Origin: Lineus longissimus
Lineage: Eukaryota; Nemertea; Pilidiophora; Heteronemertea; Lineidae
Direction of reading: 5' to 3'
Assembly (NCBI RefSeq): GCF_910592395.1
Contig: NC_088317.1
Span: forward strand, 10,974,001 to 11,038,000
DNA length: 64,000 nt
A model generated the notes under the pieces. The model searched no databases. It had not been told where the DNA came from and was given only the letters and a program-made list of their open reading frames with translations. Positions within the stretch are counted from its first letter, which is position 1, and every line of letters starts with the position of its first letter. Of this stretch, positions 21,544 to 33,270 are shown piece by piece. The translations under genes and the position numbers were made by a program.

Positions 21544-24500
21544 TTACTTGGCAACATTGAAATAATTCCTTAAACTCGTCACATTCTTACTGATGGCTGT
21601 TTGCCCCTTTCTGACAGGCACTTGGTAAACCAAATCCTGCAGAAACTCCCAAACAATGTGACAGCTTGCTGGATAAGCGATGTCCAGAACAAAGAAAAGC
21701 TTGAAGCAGCAGTCAACTGCTTTCAACAGAGATGTCTGCTCCACTGCATTGCGCTCAACAATAACAAATGATTGAGTTGGTTTATGGCGATCCCCAAGAG
21801 CTAGAATGAATGGTTGGACCTCTCCCTCTACAGTGTCGAGGAAGGCTGCTATGTTTGTTGTTGCCTGCAAGTACAATTCAAGATAAAAAATCAAGCATCA
21901 TGTCTTGTTTTCCATTGCATTAATTCCGTATCATATTACAAACAAACAATAATGTAAAACATCAGATGAAACATTAAAAATCAGAATCAGAAATAAGAAA
22001 TAATCACAAATAATCCTGTGAACTGATCAGAAGTTACAACCCCATTAAAGTGTAAGGAGATAATGATCAGTAGCAAATATAACTCCTGAGTGAATTACAC
22101 ACAACACCAGGTTCATTAATACTTCCGAGTCCAATTTTCTTTATATAGCATACATGTAGCAGGCACAAGGCATGTATGCCTACAACAGATATTTACCTGT
22201 TTGAACCTGATGAAAGCATTGGCTGCTTCCAAGTTTGATGGTCTATGTACCACATTTGATGACTTTATTGGCTTTGGTGGTAGTATGTGTGGCAACAGTT
22301 GGAGGGCCACCACACTTTCTTCATCTAAAAATAAAAGATGAGATAAATAATAAAATATGTTGTCCTTCATAATGGACCAGGGCTTGTCTGTTCAAAGCTT
22401 TGCTGGCTGCTAATGGTGGTAAGGTGGCCGCTAAGCATCAGTTTTCTTAGCGTGCTGCCATGCCAAGTTTGTGCCATTAAGCTGAGCGGTCGCTATGTCA
22501 CTGCTATGTAAGTTGAATCACAAGGCCTCCGCCATGGGGTGCCACTAAGTCTTAGCAGCACCTCAAGGGTGACCCTAATATAGTGATAGCGGTCACTAAA
22601 ACTAAGCGGTTACGAAACTAAACCAAGCATGGAACAACCGTGTCGTGGAGTGTGGTCGTTTTGTGTAAGGCATTATGTTTGTAATCCCAATGTCGTGGGT
22701 TCAATTCCCGTCACTGCCAGCATATGGCAGCAAGTGTCAAGAGAGGGTATATGCATAACCTGTTGTGGACTCCCTCCTATGGCCAGTAAATATTACAGTA
22801 ATACAGCAATCACTCACTTCATTAGAATGAATGCCAAGAGAGAGAGAGATGAACATTCTGTTGGTACTATGATAGCATTTACTTTGAAATTATAAAAATT
22901 GTTTTGTAGTGATGTGAATGAACAACAATTACCTTCATTCAGGACGTCTTTGACACCTAACTTCTCACGCCAATTGCCACGCTTACCAGCTGAGGCATAT
23001 GTAATGATCCGTTTGCCAAAAAAGCCATCCCAGAGTTTGGTGAGTTGGCTACCATTTTCGAATAAACAATCATAATCCTGTTCAATCTGAAAAAGATGAA
23101 ATAAATCAACAACTGACATGAAAATGATTTTCGAATGAGTTTTACAAGTCTAATGAATACCTAATAATGCCTTTCATGTTGACAAGGGCAGGATCACACC
23201 AGGAATGAAGCTATTCTGAAAAGTGACATCATACTTTTATAGGGCTGTTTGTGCCATTCATTTGCCTCTGATGCCGATTCAGCACTAAATATTATCTTTG
23301 CAGAAGTGTCGATCATTTCGATGTACTGCGAGATGCGAGATGCGAGAGGCCCATTTTGGCAACTTTGAGTTACTCAATCTTGCATGCTAAGCTGCTGCCT
23401 ATACTGTCCCTTTAAAGTATTCAATCCCATAAGGTACTTACCATACCAGGATCTAACAACCTTGGATTGGATGCTTTCTCCTGGATCATCTCCATCTGAC
23501 ACTTCATCATCAACGGTATTGTCTAAGGGGGAAACCTCCATTGGGCATTCACCAACATCATGGCTTGCAGTGTCAAGTGAAAGAACATGCTTAAGTAGAT
23601 GTCTTTTATACGGCCAATGGGTACTAAATGTCCGCTGACATCCATCTTCAGCACAGGCAAAATAATCACTCGAATATACTATCGCATGGTCTGTCCGCAA
23701 ATGATAAAAAAGGGGTTGAAGTCCTTGAAAAGTATTGGAACAAACAAAACAGGTAAAATGATGACTACTGGTTTCCATAGTATAAACAGTCTACAGGCTT
23801 ACCTGTAAATGTAATGAGATTAGTTGTTTGAGTTTCAGCCGAATTCCTATCCTTGGCACTAGCTCCCTTAGGGTGACGTCGTCTAACAAAATTGCAACTT
23901 CTTCATCAATACCTTGTTCTGAAATGCATGAAATGAGAGATATTTTAAGCATACTTTAAAACTTGATAATTTACAGTTAATAAACATAACATCCGAGATC
24001 ATGAGATGCAATGAAGTTTGCAATTGAGATGTCTACTCTCAATTTTACAACGTGTACAGTGTGTGGTATGGTCAATGGTTGGTGGAACACCACTTCCTAT
24101 CTACAATGTAAATTAGACACAAGGACAAAGCCCTGTTTGAAATTGTCGACCGCCACCGGTCGATCATGTTACCTGTACCGATACATATTATGGTCACATG
24201 CATGACCATGCACGCATGATGACCAAGCCAAGAGGCATGAAAGGTCCTAGTAGTAAATAGTATTCAGGATGATCTAGGAAATGGTGGGATATTATACATG
24301 TACATTACTACATGTAGAGTCCATTGAATTGATATTAAGGACAAGATCAGGACTGCATTGTCTTGACTTTAGACTGAATGTTTTTTTAGGTCTTGGGCCC
24401 AACATGACGACAAGAATTTGGTTATCAAAAACACCCTGTGGAATCAACTGCAACCTCTCCGAGCACCTCCTGCCTCACCGAGAAAATGGCCAACAAAGCA

Positions 24501-26250
24501 AATCTAGTCTCGGACTGTGGGGTGAGAAAGGCCTTATTATGTTCACCAGATTTCAGTGTTTCCACTCAATAGACTATAGATAGACCGCAACTTTTCAGTA
24601 ATGTGAGATTGTAGAACTAGAATATCATTGACATTGAAGGACGTATGTTCAATGTATAATTATGGATTTATTTGACCGATTGATATGGGAATGCACTTGA
24701 CACTTCTCTCGCCATGTTCTCTCGACCAAGATACAGCGTGTGAGGTCATGATGTATATCCCTCCTTATGTTTGAAATGAAAGTCCTCAAGTATAATGTTC
24801 AGTCCTATGCAACACCAGTCTTTTAGAATCAAAATATCACTCAGTATGCAAATTACTATTGAGAATTCACAAAATAACTTGAATGAAATTACAATTGTCC
24901 AGAATATAACCAGGAATAAAGAACAGGCAACAATTGTCCTCAAATACAGACCTCAAAACCTGGAGGTTGCTTTTAAAACGCAATTAACCATAAACGAGTC
25001 TCAAAACACAGCTACATGTAGACCATCTGAACCATGAGAACACACAAACTATAACAGAGTCAGGGTAGACAACCTGAACTCTGAGCTCAGTACAGGGTAT
25101 TATTCTGACCCTAGATCTATAGTACTGGCTTACACGTGTATATATATCGCAAGTATTAAAATAAACGTTTATCTAGCATTGAGTATCGATACGTTTCGTT
25201 TGAACGAGTGTCAGTTGATTACACAAAATCGTTGAGATACGCCGGCGTTTTCCTGTCTCAATTTGAGCGTCAGGGCGGTTCATCCCTTGCGGCTGCCGGT
25301 ATGATTGGATTTCCTAGACGTTGTTCCACGATTTTTCGTCTCTATCTCTGGTTGTTGACTAAGCCCAGTGGCTGTTGTATCTCTGTCAATAACATGTCAG
25401 GGTGTCACTGGCATGACCATGATGACTGGTCATGACACGTACAGCAATGTAGCCAGCTTGAGATTGTTAACTCCTGGAAAACTTGTCAATCTATCTTTGT
25501 CGGTTCCCAATGTCATGAATGTCAATGATGATGATAGGCTGAGCTACTACGAGGCCTAAAAAAGGCCGAAGCGAAACACTCTCGTCAAGTCTCGAAGTCA
25601 AAACACCACCACAGCCACAGTGTCAGTGCTGACAGGGCGACAATACGGTAGTGTCAGAATACGCCAAGTATTTGACGAATATATATCGCCCTTATTCGGT
25701 TGTATGTCTATCAAATCATGCAGTTATTAGCCACTGATTAGCTACGCCACAAAACAATTGCACAAAATGTAAAATCTACGCCGGAAATGCCGGATGTTGT
25801 CAGTTCTGAGTGGATGCTGCGCCACCATGACTTGAAAAATTGAACTGAATTGTTCTTGATGACGACATTCTTTGGCGGGATATTTGAATTTGTATACTAT
25901 TTTTCTAAGTCCCCATTCCTAACTTTGTCTCTCCGATTTGCCTTGTTAGTGGCGAAAAATAATCCCAAATATCATCTAAAACATTTTCCGATATGTTTTG
26001 CCGCTATAATTCCATAACCAGACCAGATGATTTCGGATTATTGAAGGCCGAAAAAATTTCCTATAGCGCGTCCGTCGCAATGGCGGCGGCGGGTGCGCAA
26101 CTTGAACACGGCTGACAGAAATCATGATTTTTTTCAGTATTGATCGATAAATATATATTTATATTTCTTTCTTCAGGTGCTACAGATATTCTTACCTTCA
26201 AATATTGGAATGAGCTCCTCCATCCCCCATGCTCTTAAATGATTTTCCAT
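21544..26250 (-). CDS. Transposon-borne SAM-domain protein, five exons, 257 residues
   Basis: Exons 26196-26250 (ATG), 23803-23918, 22933-23086, 22197-22324 and 21544-21864 (stop TAA) have GT-AG borders, matching phases and a total length divisible by three. The first two exons join into a SAM domain of about 56 residues (LRAWGMEELIPIFE, then QGIDEEVAILLDD and LRELVPRIGIRLKLKQLI), a fold used for protein or RNA binding and polymerisation. The rest includes KLWDGFFGKRI, SVVALQLLPHILPPKP and FLDTVEGEVQPFILALGD; I do not recognise a named domain. From memory, proteins with such C-termini are common and uncharacterised in fish and invertebrates. The frame is intact. It lies wholly inside the CACTA-like element and is read from its right end, so it is likely element cargo. 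Function unknown. Confidence 0.75.
22638..22720 (+). repeat. tRNA-derived SINE-like remnant
   Basis: A B-box-like GGGTTCAATTCCCGTCACT near 22688 preceded by an A-box-like TGGAGTGTGGTCG near 22643. The arms do not fold into a convincing cloverleaf, so this is a remnant, not a tRNA gene. Confidence 0.35.
23442..23778 (-). CDS. C2H2 zinc-finger exon inside the SAM gene intron
   Basis: ATG at 23778 opens 112 codons ending at a strong donor (TATG|GTAAGTACC). Two C2H2 fingers are visible: FTCFVCSNTF-LFYHLRTDH (about residues 9-31) and FACAEDGCQRTFSTH-KRHLLKH (about 41-64), followed by an acidic linker. It lies on the same strand between SAM-gene exons 2 and 3. Its phase-1 end cannot join exon 3 (phase 0) but fits exon 4 (22197-22324, phase 1). 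It is therefore either an alternative first exon giving a zinc-finger version of the same C-terminus, or a remnant of a separate transposase-type gene. Both are inference. Confidence 0.6.
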
Positions 26251-26339
26251 CTAAATGCTGTTGCGCGTCTTGGAAAAAATCGAAGCGGGAAAAAATGGCG
26301 GCGATTCTAAATTACCGTCTGCGCACGGGAAGCTCTTTG

Positions 26340-26556
26340 ATTGGTCGAGACGTTTACTACCAAAGTAGTAAATGTAGGAATAGACACTTTTGATTGGTCA
26401 ATTCAATTAACTGCACGGAAATAGTAAACAGCACAAACTAAAACAACTGCGAAAGTAGTAATCAGAACCTCTAATAATCATTTAAGTAGTAATATGACGT
26501 TAACTTCTCAAAATAGTAAATGAATTAACTACTTTTAGCCCGAATTTTTTAGAGTG
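26340..26556. repeat. Sub-terminal motif array, right end
   Basis: Repeated TTTACTACC, AAGTAGTAA, GAAATAGTAAA and AACTACTTTT words in both orientations up to the terminus, mirroring the left end. Confidence 0.7.
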
Positions 26557-26558
26557 TA

Positions 26559-27623
26559 ATGGTTGAATCTTTCTAAAGACCACACTACTCCGAGTAGTTC
26601 TCGTTCGATGTTACTGTAATTTTGTTCAGTCTCTGAAAGTGTCCTGGACGCATAACATACAGGCTTTTCATCCTGCATCAACACAGCACCTAGCCCACGG
26701 AGTCATGCGTCTGTTTGCAGCACACTTGGCTTCTTCGGATCGAAGTATGCTAAAGCATCAGCAGAAATGATGATGCCCTTGAGTTTATCAAAGGCGGCTT
26801 GATGCTCAGGGTTCCATTGCCAGCTGATTTCTTTCTTAGTCAAATCGCGAAGTGGAGCAGCAATGGTTGCGATACTAGCATTGAAACGATTTAGGTAGTT
26901 TACTAGACCTAAGTATGATTGTAGGTCTTGTATGCATGTTGGCGGCGACATTTCGGTGATTGCGCGGACTTTCGCTGGATCAGGCTTCATACCAGTAGCT
27001 GTCCACTGGTGACCGAAGAATTTGGTCTCTGGAATCTTGAATTGCAGTTTATCCAGATTGAATTTGACATTGTTCTCTCTGGCACATTCTAACAGTTCAA
27101 TGAAGTTGTTATCATGTCCCTTTTCACCAGCTCCGAACACAAAGATATCGTCGGCGATACCTTTTACGCCCGCTAAGTCACCAAAGGTCTCATCCATTTT
27201 CCTCTGGAAAATGTCTTGGCTTACAATGAGGCCAAAAGGAAGGCGTTTATAGCGATAGCGACCAAAAGGTGTGCTGAAAGTAGTCAGAAGCGATGATGGC
27301 TCGTCCAATCGTACCATCCAATACCCTGAACGGGCATCAACGACTGAGAAATGGGTGGCACAAGCAAGTTTAGGTGCTATGTCGTCTATCGTACGAGTGT
27401 AGTAATGTTCACGCTTGATTGCTTCATTAAGATCGCGCGGATCAAGGCAGATTCGTAGGCCTTTTCCGTGACCTTTGTCGACGATGACAAATGAGTTGAC
27501 CCATTCGGTCGGTTCCTCTACCTTTGCTAGTATGTTGAGAGATTCCATTCTCTCCAGCTCAGATTTGAATCCATCTTGAAGATGAATTCCAACAGCGCGT
27601 GGCGGGTGTGGTTGGTGTAGCAC
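26559..27623 (-). pseudogene. pol: Ty3/gypsy pol: reverse transcriptase and RNase H start, broken
   Basis: Reads as reverse transcriptase: WVNSFVIVDKGHGKGLRICL, FSVVDARSGYW, RLPFGL, and the catalytic box IADDIFVFG, with both aspartates present and Ala in place of the usual Tyr/Val. Then comes FGHQW and a thumb/connection region. RNase H begins at LQTDA, followed by an in-frame TGA (26703-26705) and more RNase H ([18 protein letters not shown]) up to the CACTA-like insertion. Frame differs from the preceding segment. Confidence 0.9.
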
Positions 27624-27909
27624 CGTCCTTTAGTTCGATATGATAAGGTTCACCAGGGAATGAACCGATCCCGGTGAATACATCTTTGTAGTCAGTTACA
27701 ACAGATTCCTTTGTGAGTGGTTTGTGATGTTTCGGTTTGATTTCGCAAGTGACATGTATAAGGTCAAGGGTCTTGCAAGCCTTGAGACCGATTATAGTCC
27801 CACCTGAATCAGTTACATCAAAGATGATAGGTTCCTTCTTGCCATTGTGTCTCAGGTAAAAGCGTACATGAACCATGATTTGCGATTTCCGTGCCTCCAT
27901 AAGCAACAA
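27559..27909 (-). pseudogene. pol: Ty3/gypsy protease-to-RT linker in a shifted frame
   Basis: About 100 residues from a second frame continue the protease (FYLRHNGKKEPIIFDVTD, IIGLKACKTLDLI) and lead to YKDVFTGIGSFPGEPYHIEL, the usual lead-in to RT. Frameshifts near 27850 (next to a TTTT run) and near 27600 separate it from its neighbours. Confidence 0.8.
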
Positions 27910-29035
27910 GTTTTGCGGTTGGCGGAGTCAGGTTATGATCTGGCGGGAATAGTCTGCGATACTCTGACTTTGGTATCACATTGGTTGCAGCACCAGTATC
28001 GAGCTTACACTGAATGGATACATACTGTTTGTGGTATGGCTTTGTAGTGACTGCGAATTTTCGGATTATCTCGGATGCTGAATGAACACTATCGACTGGT
28101 TTTTTATCGGACTGGGTTTCGATTGATCCTACAAAAAGATCATTGAAAGAATCAGTGGTTTCATCCGTATCTAACTCATGAACTTTATTGCGGTGACGCC
28201 TTGGGTTTTGTTTCGATTTGTGAGGGTTTGACGCTGAGTGACACACAGATGCAAAATGTCCGATTTTTGAACATTTGGCACATTGAGAGTGACGCGCTGG
28301 GCATTGACTTCGACTTTCATGGCGCTGATTACCACAAAAGTAACACATCTGGCCCCGTCCGGCTGGTTTCCTGAATCCTTCAGATTTTCTTGAATCGTGG
28401 TTTTTCGTGTCCTTCTGGAAGAATTTGCCGTGACTATGAGATTTGTGTCCTCCTTTGCGAAAAGCATGGACTTCCTTGGTTGGGTCCATTTCTTTAGATT
28501 TCAGTTTGGTTGCTTCTGCAACACGCGCATATTCGATGGCTAGATTCAATGCGAGAGTATTTCCTTTCTCGATGCATTTTGATCCAACCTTTTCCTCACG
28601 GACACCGAATACGATGGAATCTCTTAGCATTTCTGCCTTTGTGTCTCCCGTATAACCACAGTCTGCAACAAGCAGCCTGAGTTCCGTCAGAAACTCCTCG
28701 AATGGACGATCATTCTGAATAGTTCGGCATAGTTTGAATCTATGAACTAGGTAATTGGCATGTGGGTTAACGAATTCTTCGAACTTTTTCCAGTAGTTTT
28801 CTAAAAGTTTCTGTTCATCGGCGGTTAACCCCCATGAATTGAACAAATCAAGTCCTCTATCTCCTGCCCAGATCAGAAGATACTTGCACTTAACCGCTTC
28901 TGCAGTGTCTTGTAAAGGACCGTCGAAGATCATTTGGCACTTTTGACGCCATTTCCGATACCTCGAATAAAGTTCAGGCCCACAATCGCAGTCATTAGTC
29001 GGACCTTGATTGAGGTTGGCTAAGGCAACAGCCAT
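27818..29035 (-). pseudogene. gag: Ty3/gypsy gag and protease start
   Basis: 405 codons from an ATG at 29035. A gag capsid-like helical region (residues 20-180) is followed by a basic His/Lys-rich spacer and two zinc knuckles at about 231-245 (CYFC...H...C) and 252-265 (CAKCSKIGHFASVC). A retropepsin active-site box KLDTGA lies at about 345-350. Gag and protease share one frame here. The protease is cut by a frameshift about 40 residues later, so the frame ends in unrelated codons. Confidence 0.9.
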
Positions 29036-31722
29036 TGTTCATGCACTCCACACTAGTTAAGCACAGAGAAATGCACAGGAAAATGTACACGATACGCCCC
29101 TTAGTGCATTTTGTACACAGATCCGCCCCTAAGTGCATTTGTACATACTATATACAGGGATGCTGGGGATGCAGAATCCTCTCAGGATAGCGAAAGTTTG
29201 TGGCACAAAAGTTCCTAGATTACCTGCAGACTTGGATTCTTTCTGCCCTCTGATGTAACACGGGAGAACTGCATAACGGTCCTCTCGTCGGGGGGTACGG
29301 GGCACGTAATTTTTCGTCTGGGGAATAGGGCCTCGGACAACTATTGGCATGCGACTAGTATACTACAAGAACCGAACAACGGAATGAATTGGAACTATCA
29401 TCAGATCTATATTTTGCCACTATACGTGCACAAAACCACAACATACATGTAATACATACTACATTTGGCCTCGGAGCCAAACAAAGAACCTCACAACCCA
29501 CATGTGAAATGTTCTAGGAGCAAATCTCCCCAAAAGTATGATCAACCAGAAGAAAATGATGCCGTGCCAGTGATGCCCAGTGCTTAGAGAAGGGGATGAA
29601 CCATTGCCAAACGGAAGATGTATATTGTATAAGGTTGATTTTGAGGATTTAATACGGAATGATAAATAGGAAATCTGGTCTCTTGAGGGTCCACCTAACA
29701 TACAAATCTCCCCCAGCAGGAGAGCTCAGAGATGAACTTTTAGTTAGTTCCCCTTCTCTCAGAGGGCACCACTGACCAATACATATATAACTTGACAGGG
29801 CTACATCCACCCCCCAGTTAAAAAGAAGTCTCCCACGACTTCGCACAAAACAACAACGACCGATCAGCGATCACCTAAAGATGCGTTCCAACTTTTTTTC
29901 TGAAAATAGAAACTACCCTAAGGATAATATCATATTAGTCTAAAAGTCACGATGTAGTTTGATGACACAAGTGCAGTAATACTGCCCAATAGTGGAACAC
30001 CCAAGCTGTTCTATAACCCCATCAGCAATTAGAAGGCAACGGCATTGAGCTGACCAGCTATCCATAGATCACAACCATGACACCTAAGGAGTATACTAAT
30101 AATATAAGATGGTTAGTCAGCAGTAGAACAAGAAATGCATATAAGACGGATTGGTAAAACACACAAACATTAAAACAAATGCAAGATCCTGGGCAAAGCA
30201 CAGCAGTAACCACACCGATTAACTGGACTATTTAAAGCCATTTGAACTTGTTGGCAAAGATGCTAGTAATTGGACTCAAAGTTCTGATTCAGATTGATGC
30301 AACTCAAGTGTCAGTGCAAGTGTCTATCAAAATCAACACGGTCCAGTACAGTATCACAGTTCATGCCACTATAGTGATTGTTAGTCATAACGCTGCTGCC
30401 AATCCTCGGAATATCAAGTATAGAATATATGTAGAAACTGTATAAGTGAGCCCATTCCTCTACAACCATACACCCAAAAGCCATGCCCAATATATATGCG
30501 TGAATAATCCTCGCGAGTAGTGACAGTACGTCCGTTGCTTTCGCCTATTGTCACTAACATTCCATATACAACTGCTGGCACGTGCGCTGCATATACACAG
30601 TCTGTGGATTTGGTCCCGCGATAATACATGGTCTGACCGGCTTCATAAATGCTTGCACCAAGCATATCAAGGTACGAATGTTCACACTAGAAGGCAGTTG
30701 AGCTGCAGTTTCCTTGAGTCAAGCCTCAGCTAAAATTACTGTGATGGTCCACTCCACAACGAGGGACGACGGCGGTCCAATAAAGGACCTGCATTGAGAA
30801 TGTTTGTTATACAGAAACACAACTTTCCAATCACAGCAACGATGTCACGGCAGATATCAGCACCAATCTCCTAACAGGCTGACGTTGTCCGGTTATTCTC
30901 CTCCATCTACTGCTTAATGCCACATATCCATAACGACAGACTGACTGAGCCAGTCTAGTCCAAAAGTGACGACGAGTGTAAAGTCTACACATTACCGGGC
31001 ACATTGTTTCTGTTGGTGAATACCTGCTCACTGCTGCTCAAGCTCAGTAACAGTTTTAATCCAGTGATTCGAATCACGAATCCATCCAATGTTGAAAGTA
31101 CGGGGCAGACAGTTGGTTGTACGGAATAGAGGACTTTGCTCAGACAAAAGCCAAATATATGAACTAAATGCTAAGTCCTTCGAAATCCCATATCGATCAT
31201 TGTCCTGCTGTAATCCAAGTGGCACCCATCACACTGTAAGAGTCACACACAGCACTTGCACGGCACGATTTTTTTTCAAGAAGAACGAACGGATTATGTA
31301 ATGCAGTGACATCCACATGAAATTAACAATTACGAATCCTCCAAATAGATTTCCAGGCATCCTCGAACATAGAAAATTTGCTGCTGGGCCCAGGTGGTAT
31401 GCTAGAGGGAGTCCCAAGAACCATCAAGGCGAACAGACTGAGTATTCGCGACTAGTGCCACAATTTTGAAGGTTTTTTTGTTTGTTTGTTTTGTTTTGGT
31501 ATGTGACAACAGTTCATCTTAGCTTCCCCAAGCACCGACATCACCCGCACAGAAAAGATTCCTTCCAGGGATCAACAACCAACCTCGACAAGGAGAATAA
31601 TTGGAGTATTCAACACCTAACCCTAATCCTATAGAATCTTAAATTATATATAATTTCTGACTAGTGACATTGGTGTATGACATTTTTCCCTAATACCCCA
31701 GTAGGCCTAGTTATAAACTTAC
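29036..31722. other. Region upstream of gag, no 5' LTR recognised
   Basis: A short direct repeat (CGCCCC-TTAGTGCATTT-TGTACA twice, 29094-29147) lies just upstream of gag. No sequence matching the 200-bp 3' LTR and no primer-binding site adjoining gag was found. On the minus strand a purine tract followed by TGTAGCCC near 29811 could be the edge of another LTR element, but no partner LTR is visible. No exon is supported. Confidence 0.4.
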
Positions 31723-31766
31723 CAGAAGCCAGTTGACTCACGCATTTTCACGGACATCATTGCCAT
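31723..31766 (-). CDS. Candidate first coding exon of an unidentified gene
   Basis: Minus-strand ATG at 31766, preceded by a GC-richer 5' flank, opens MAMMSVKMRESTGF and reaches a strong donor TG|GTAAGTTTA. It leaves in phase 2. No matching next exon was found, so the gene is unknown. Confidence 0.4.
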
Positions 31767-33270
31767 GTTTTCGACCGGGGTTTTCGATCGGAGCCTTCTC
31801 ACTCAGCCAGTTACGTTGAACTTGCTCGCTCGCCGGATGAAATAGTCCCCAATGAACTCTTTCATTTTAATTAATAAGGTAGAGCTGAATGTTTTCAAAA
31901 ATAGTGTGCAAATGATGAGAACCTATAAATGTAAATATATCTGCAATGATAATGATGATAACATACATTATATGGAATTTCTAAAAATAGCGCGGATTAT
32001 TAGCGCGGACGCGGATTATCCGCCTTTTCGCCATGCCGCGATTTTGAAGCTTTGAACTTGAAACGAAAAATTTGTTTCCAAATGGAAGCGATTCTGCAAT
32101 GATTCTACAATGAAATCTTGATCAAAACGAAGTTCGTTGCAGTGAAAACTACTCCAAAACTGGATTCGCTACAATTCGCTAAATGAATTTCTGCGAATAA
32201 TTTGGAGATACTCCCTTAGAATATTCTAGCTCAAATAAAAACAAAACGTGCAACCTACCGGTGATAGGTCGAATCAAAAACCGGGAGGATATATGATGGA
32301 CCCTTGCTAGAAGTAGCAACCATATTCTTTTCAAAATTTTCCGCCCAGTATCAAGGGAGACCTTGCATATTTTCATTTTCAACATTTGGCTCCCTGGTGG
32401 CCAAACTGTTAATCAGACTGGACCAAAACTTGGTCTCCAAGGTGTCATTACATAAGGGTACATGTGTACCAAGATTCAACTCTAGCTCTATAGCAGTTAC
32501 GAAATGTACCCTGCCAACAGTCGTCGGACGACAGACATCACCTCAAAGCAGAAGCTCACCTCTGAGAGGCGAGCTAAAATCAGGTAAGAAACTTTTCACA
32601 AAGAGCTTAACAACAGCAGGACTGTCGATACTTGATGATGTTATTTCCTCGGTTAAGTTGGTTTAAGCAGACAAAAACCGGGTGATTTGAATGACTTTGC
32701 CTGGACTGCATTTATATTAGTGGTTGGGCATTTAATGGTTCAAGAGTTCATCTCTTGTTGGTTAAGTAGATTGGCACCTAATGTCCAATTTGTTCTATCT
32801 CGCTTGGAACCATAATAATAACTAGTTCCTACTACCGTTAAAATCTTCGGATGCCAAAATAATTAAACAGCTGGGCTTAGGCAGCACATCAATCACTCAC
32901 TATATCAAGAGTTCCTACGATCATTGACACCCTATCAAATCATGATGAATAGGTCAGTCTGGGTCTTTCTAGATCAAAAGGCTATAGAATCTGCAGCCTA
33001 GGGTCACTGCAGGTAGGTAACATTTTTAACTTCAGAAGTCAAATTAAAACACCAAACTCCGAAACTGTACTTTGTAAAACTATAATAAAAATGAGAACAG
33101 GTGAAGATGCGGTAGCGACATTTTGTTTTTACAAACCTCCCCTACCAGCCTAAGGAACGGTAGTTGATAAAGCTTGGAATCAGTGAAACCTTGGAACCAG
33201 TGATAAACCTTGGAATCAGTCCTAAAAATGCATAAAAACATGAAATAATGCCATACGAACCTATAGTGCA
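31767..33270. other. Intergenic or intronic, repeat fragments
   Basis: Holds the repeat fragment at 32265-32577 and a 60-bp block at 33161-33222 that recurs inverted at 38509-38583. No exon seen. Confidence 0.4.
32265..32577 (+). repeat. 3' part of the dispersed 1.1-kb repeat
   Basis: From AGGTCGAATCAAAAACCGGG to the terminal GAGGCGAGCTAAAA, with TTTGGCTCCCTGGTGGCC and GGGTACATGTGTACC in between, as in the full copies. Confidence 0.8.

Larger units (their letters stand above)
18138..26556 (-). mobile_element. CACTA-like DNA transposon, 8.4 kb, inserted in Ty3/gypsy RNase H
   Basis: Ends are CACTCTAAgAA (18138) and its inverted partner TTtTTAGAGTG (to 26556), flanked by TA on both sides (18136-18137 and 26557-26558). 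Removing the element plus one TA restores the RNase H reading ...FNHYVYG... exactly. Both ends carry dense short sub-terminal motifs of the TTTACTATT/AGTAGTTA type, a hallmark of CACTA/EnSpm elements. It encodes a SAM-domain gene reading inward from the right end and a zinc-finger exon. No DDE transposase was recognised, so it may depend on another element. The left 3.4 kb is non-coding and holds repeat fragments. Confidence 0.75.
15936..29035 (-). mobile_element. Ty3/gypsy retrotransposon split by a CACTA-like insertion
   Basis: Minus-strand order: gag with two zinc knuckles, protease, reverse transcriptase, start of RNase H, then an 8.4-kb foreign insertion (18138-26556), then the rest of RNase H, integrase, polypurine tract and LTR. 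The RT-RNase H-integrase order identifies Ty3/gypsy. Coding is broken by two frameshifts (near 27850 and 27600), an in-frame TGA at 26703-26705 and the insertion. The insertion into BEL/Pao gag at CTCGT makes it younger than that element and older than the CACTA-like one. Confidence 0.85.

Noticed and set aside
29440-29812. LTR of a second retrotransposon (purine tract then TGTAGCCC on the minus strand)
   Set aside because: No partner LTR, no primer-binding site and no coding region could be tied to it.
30414-30665. Minus-strand open frame of 83 codons
   Set aside because: Composition is protein-like, but there are no splice signals, homology or neighbouring exons.
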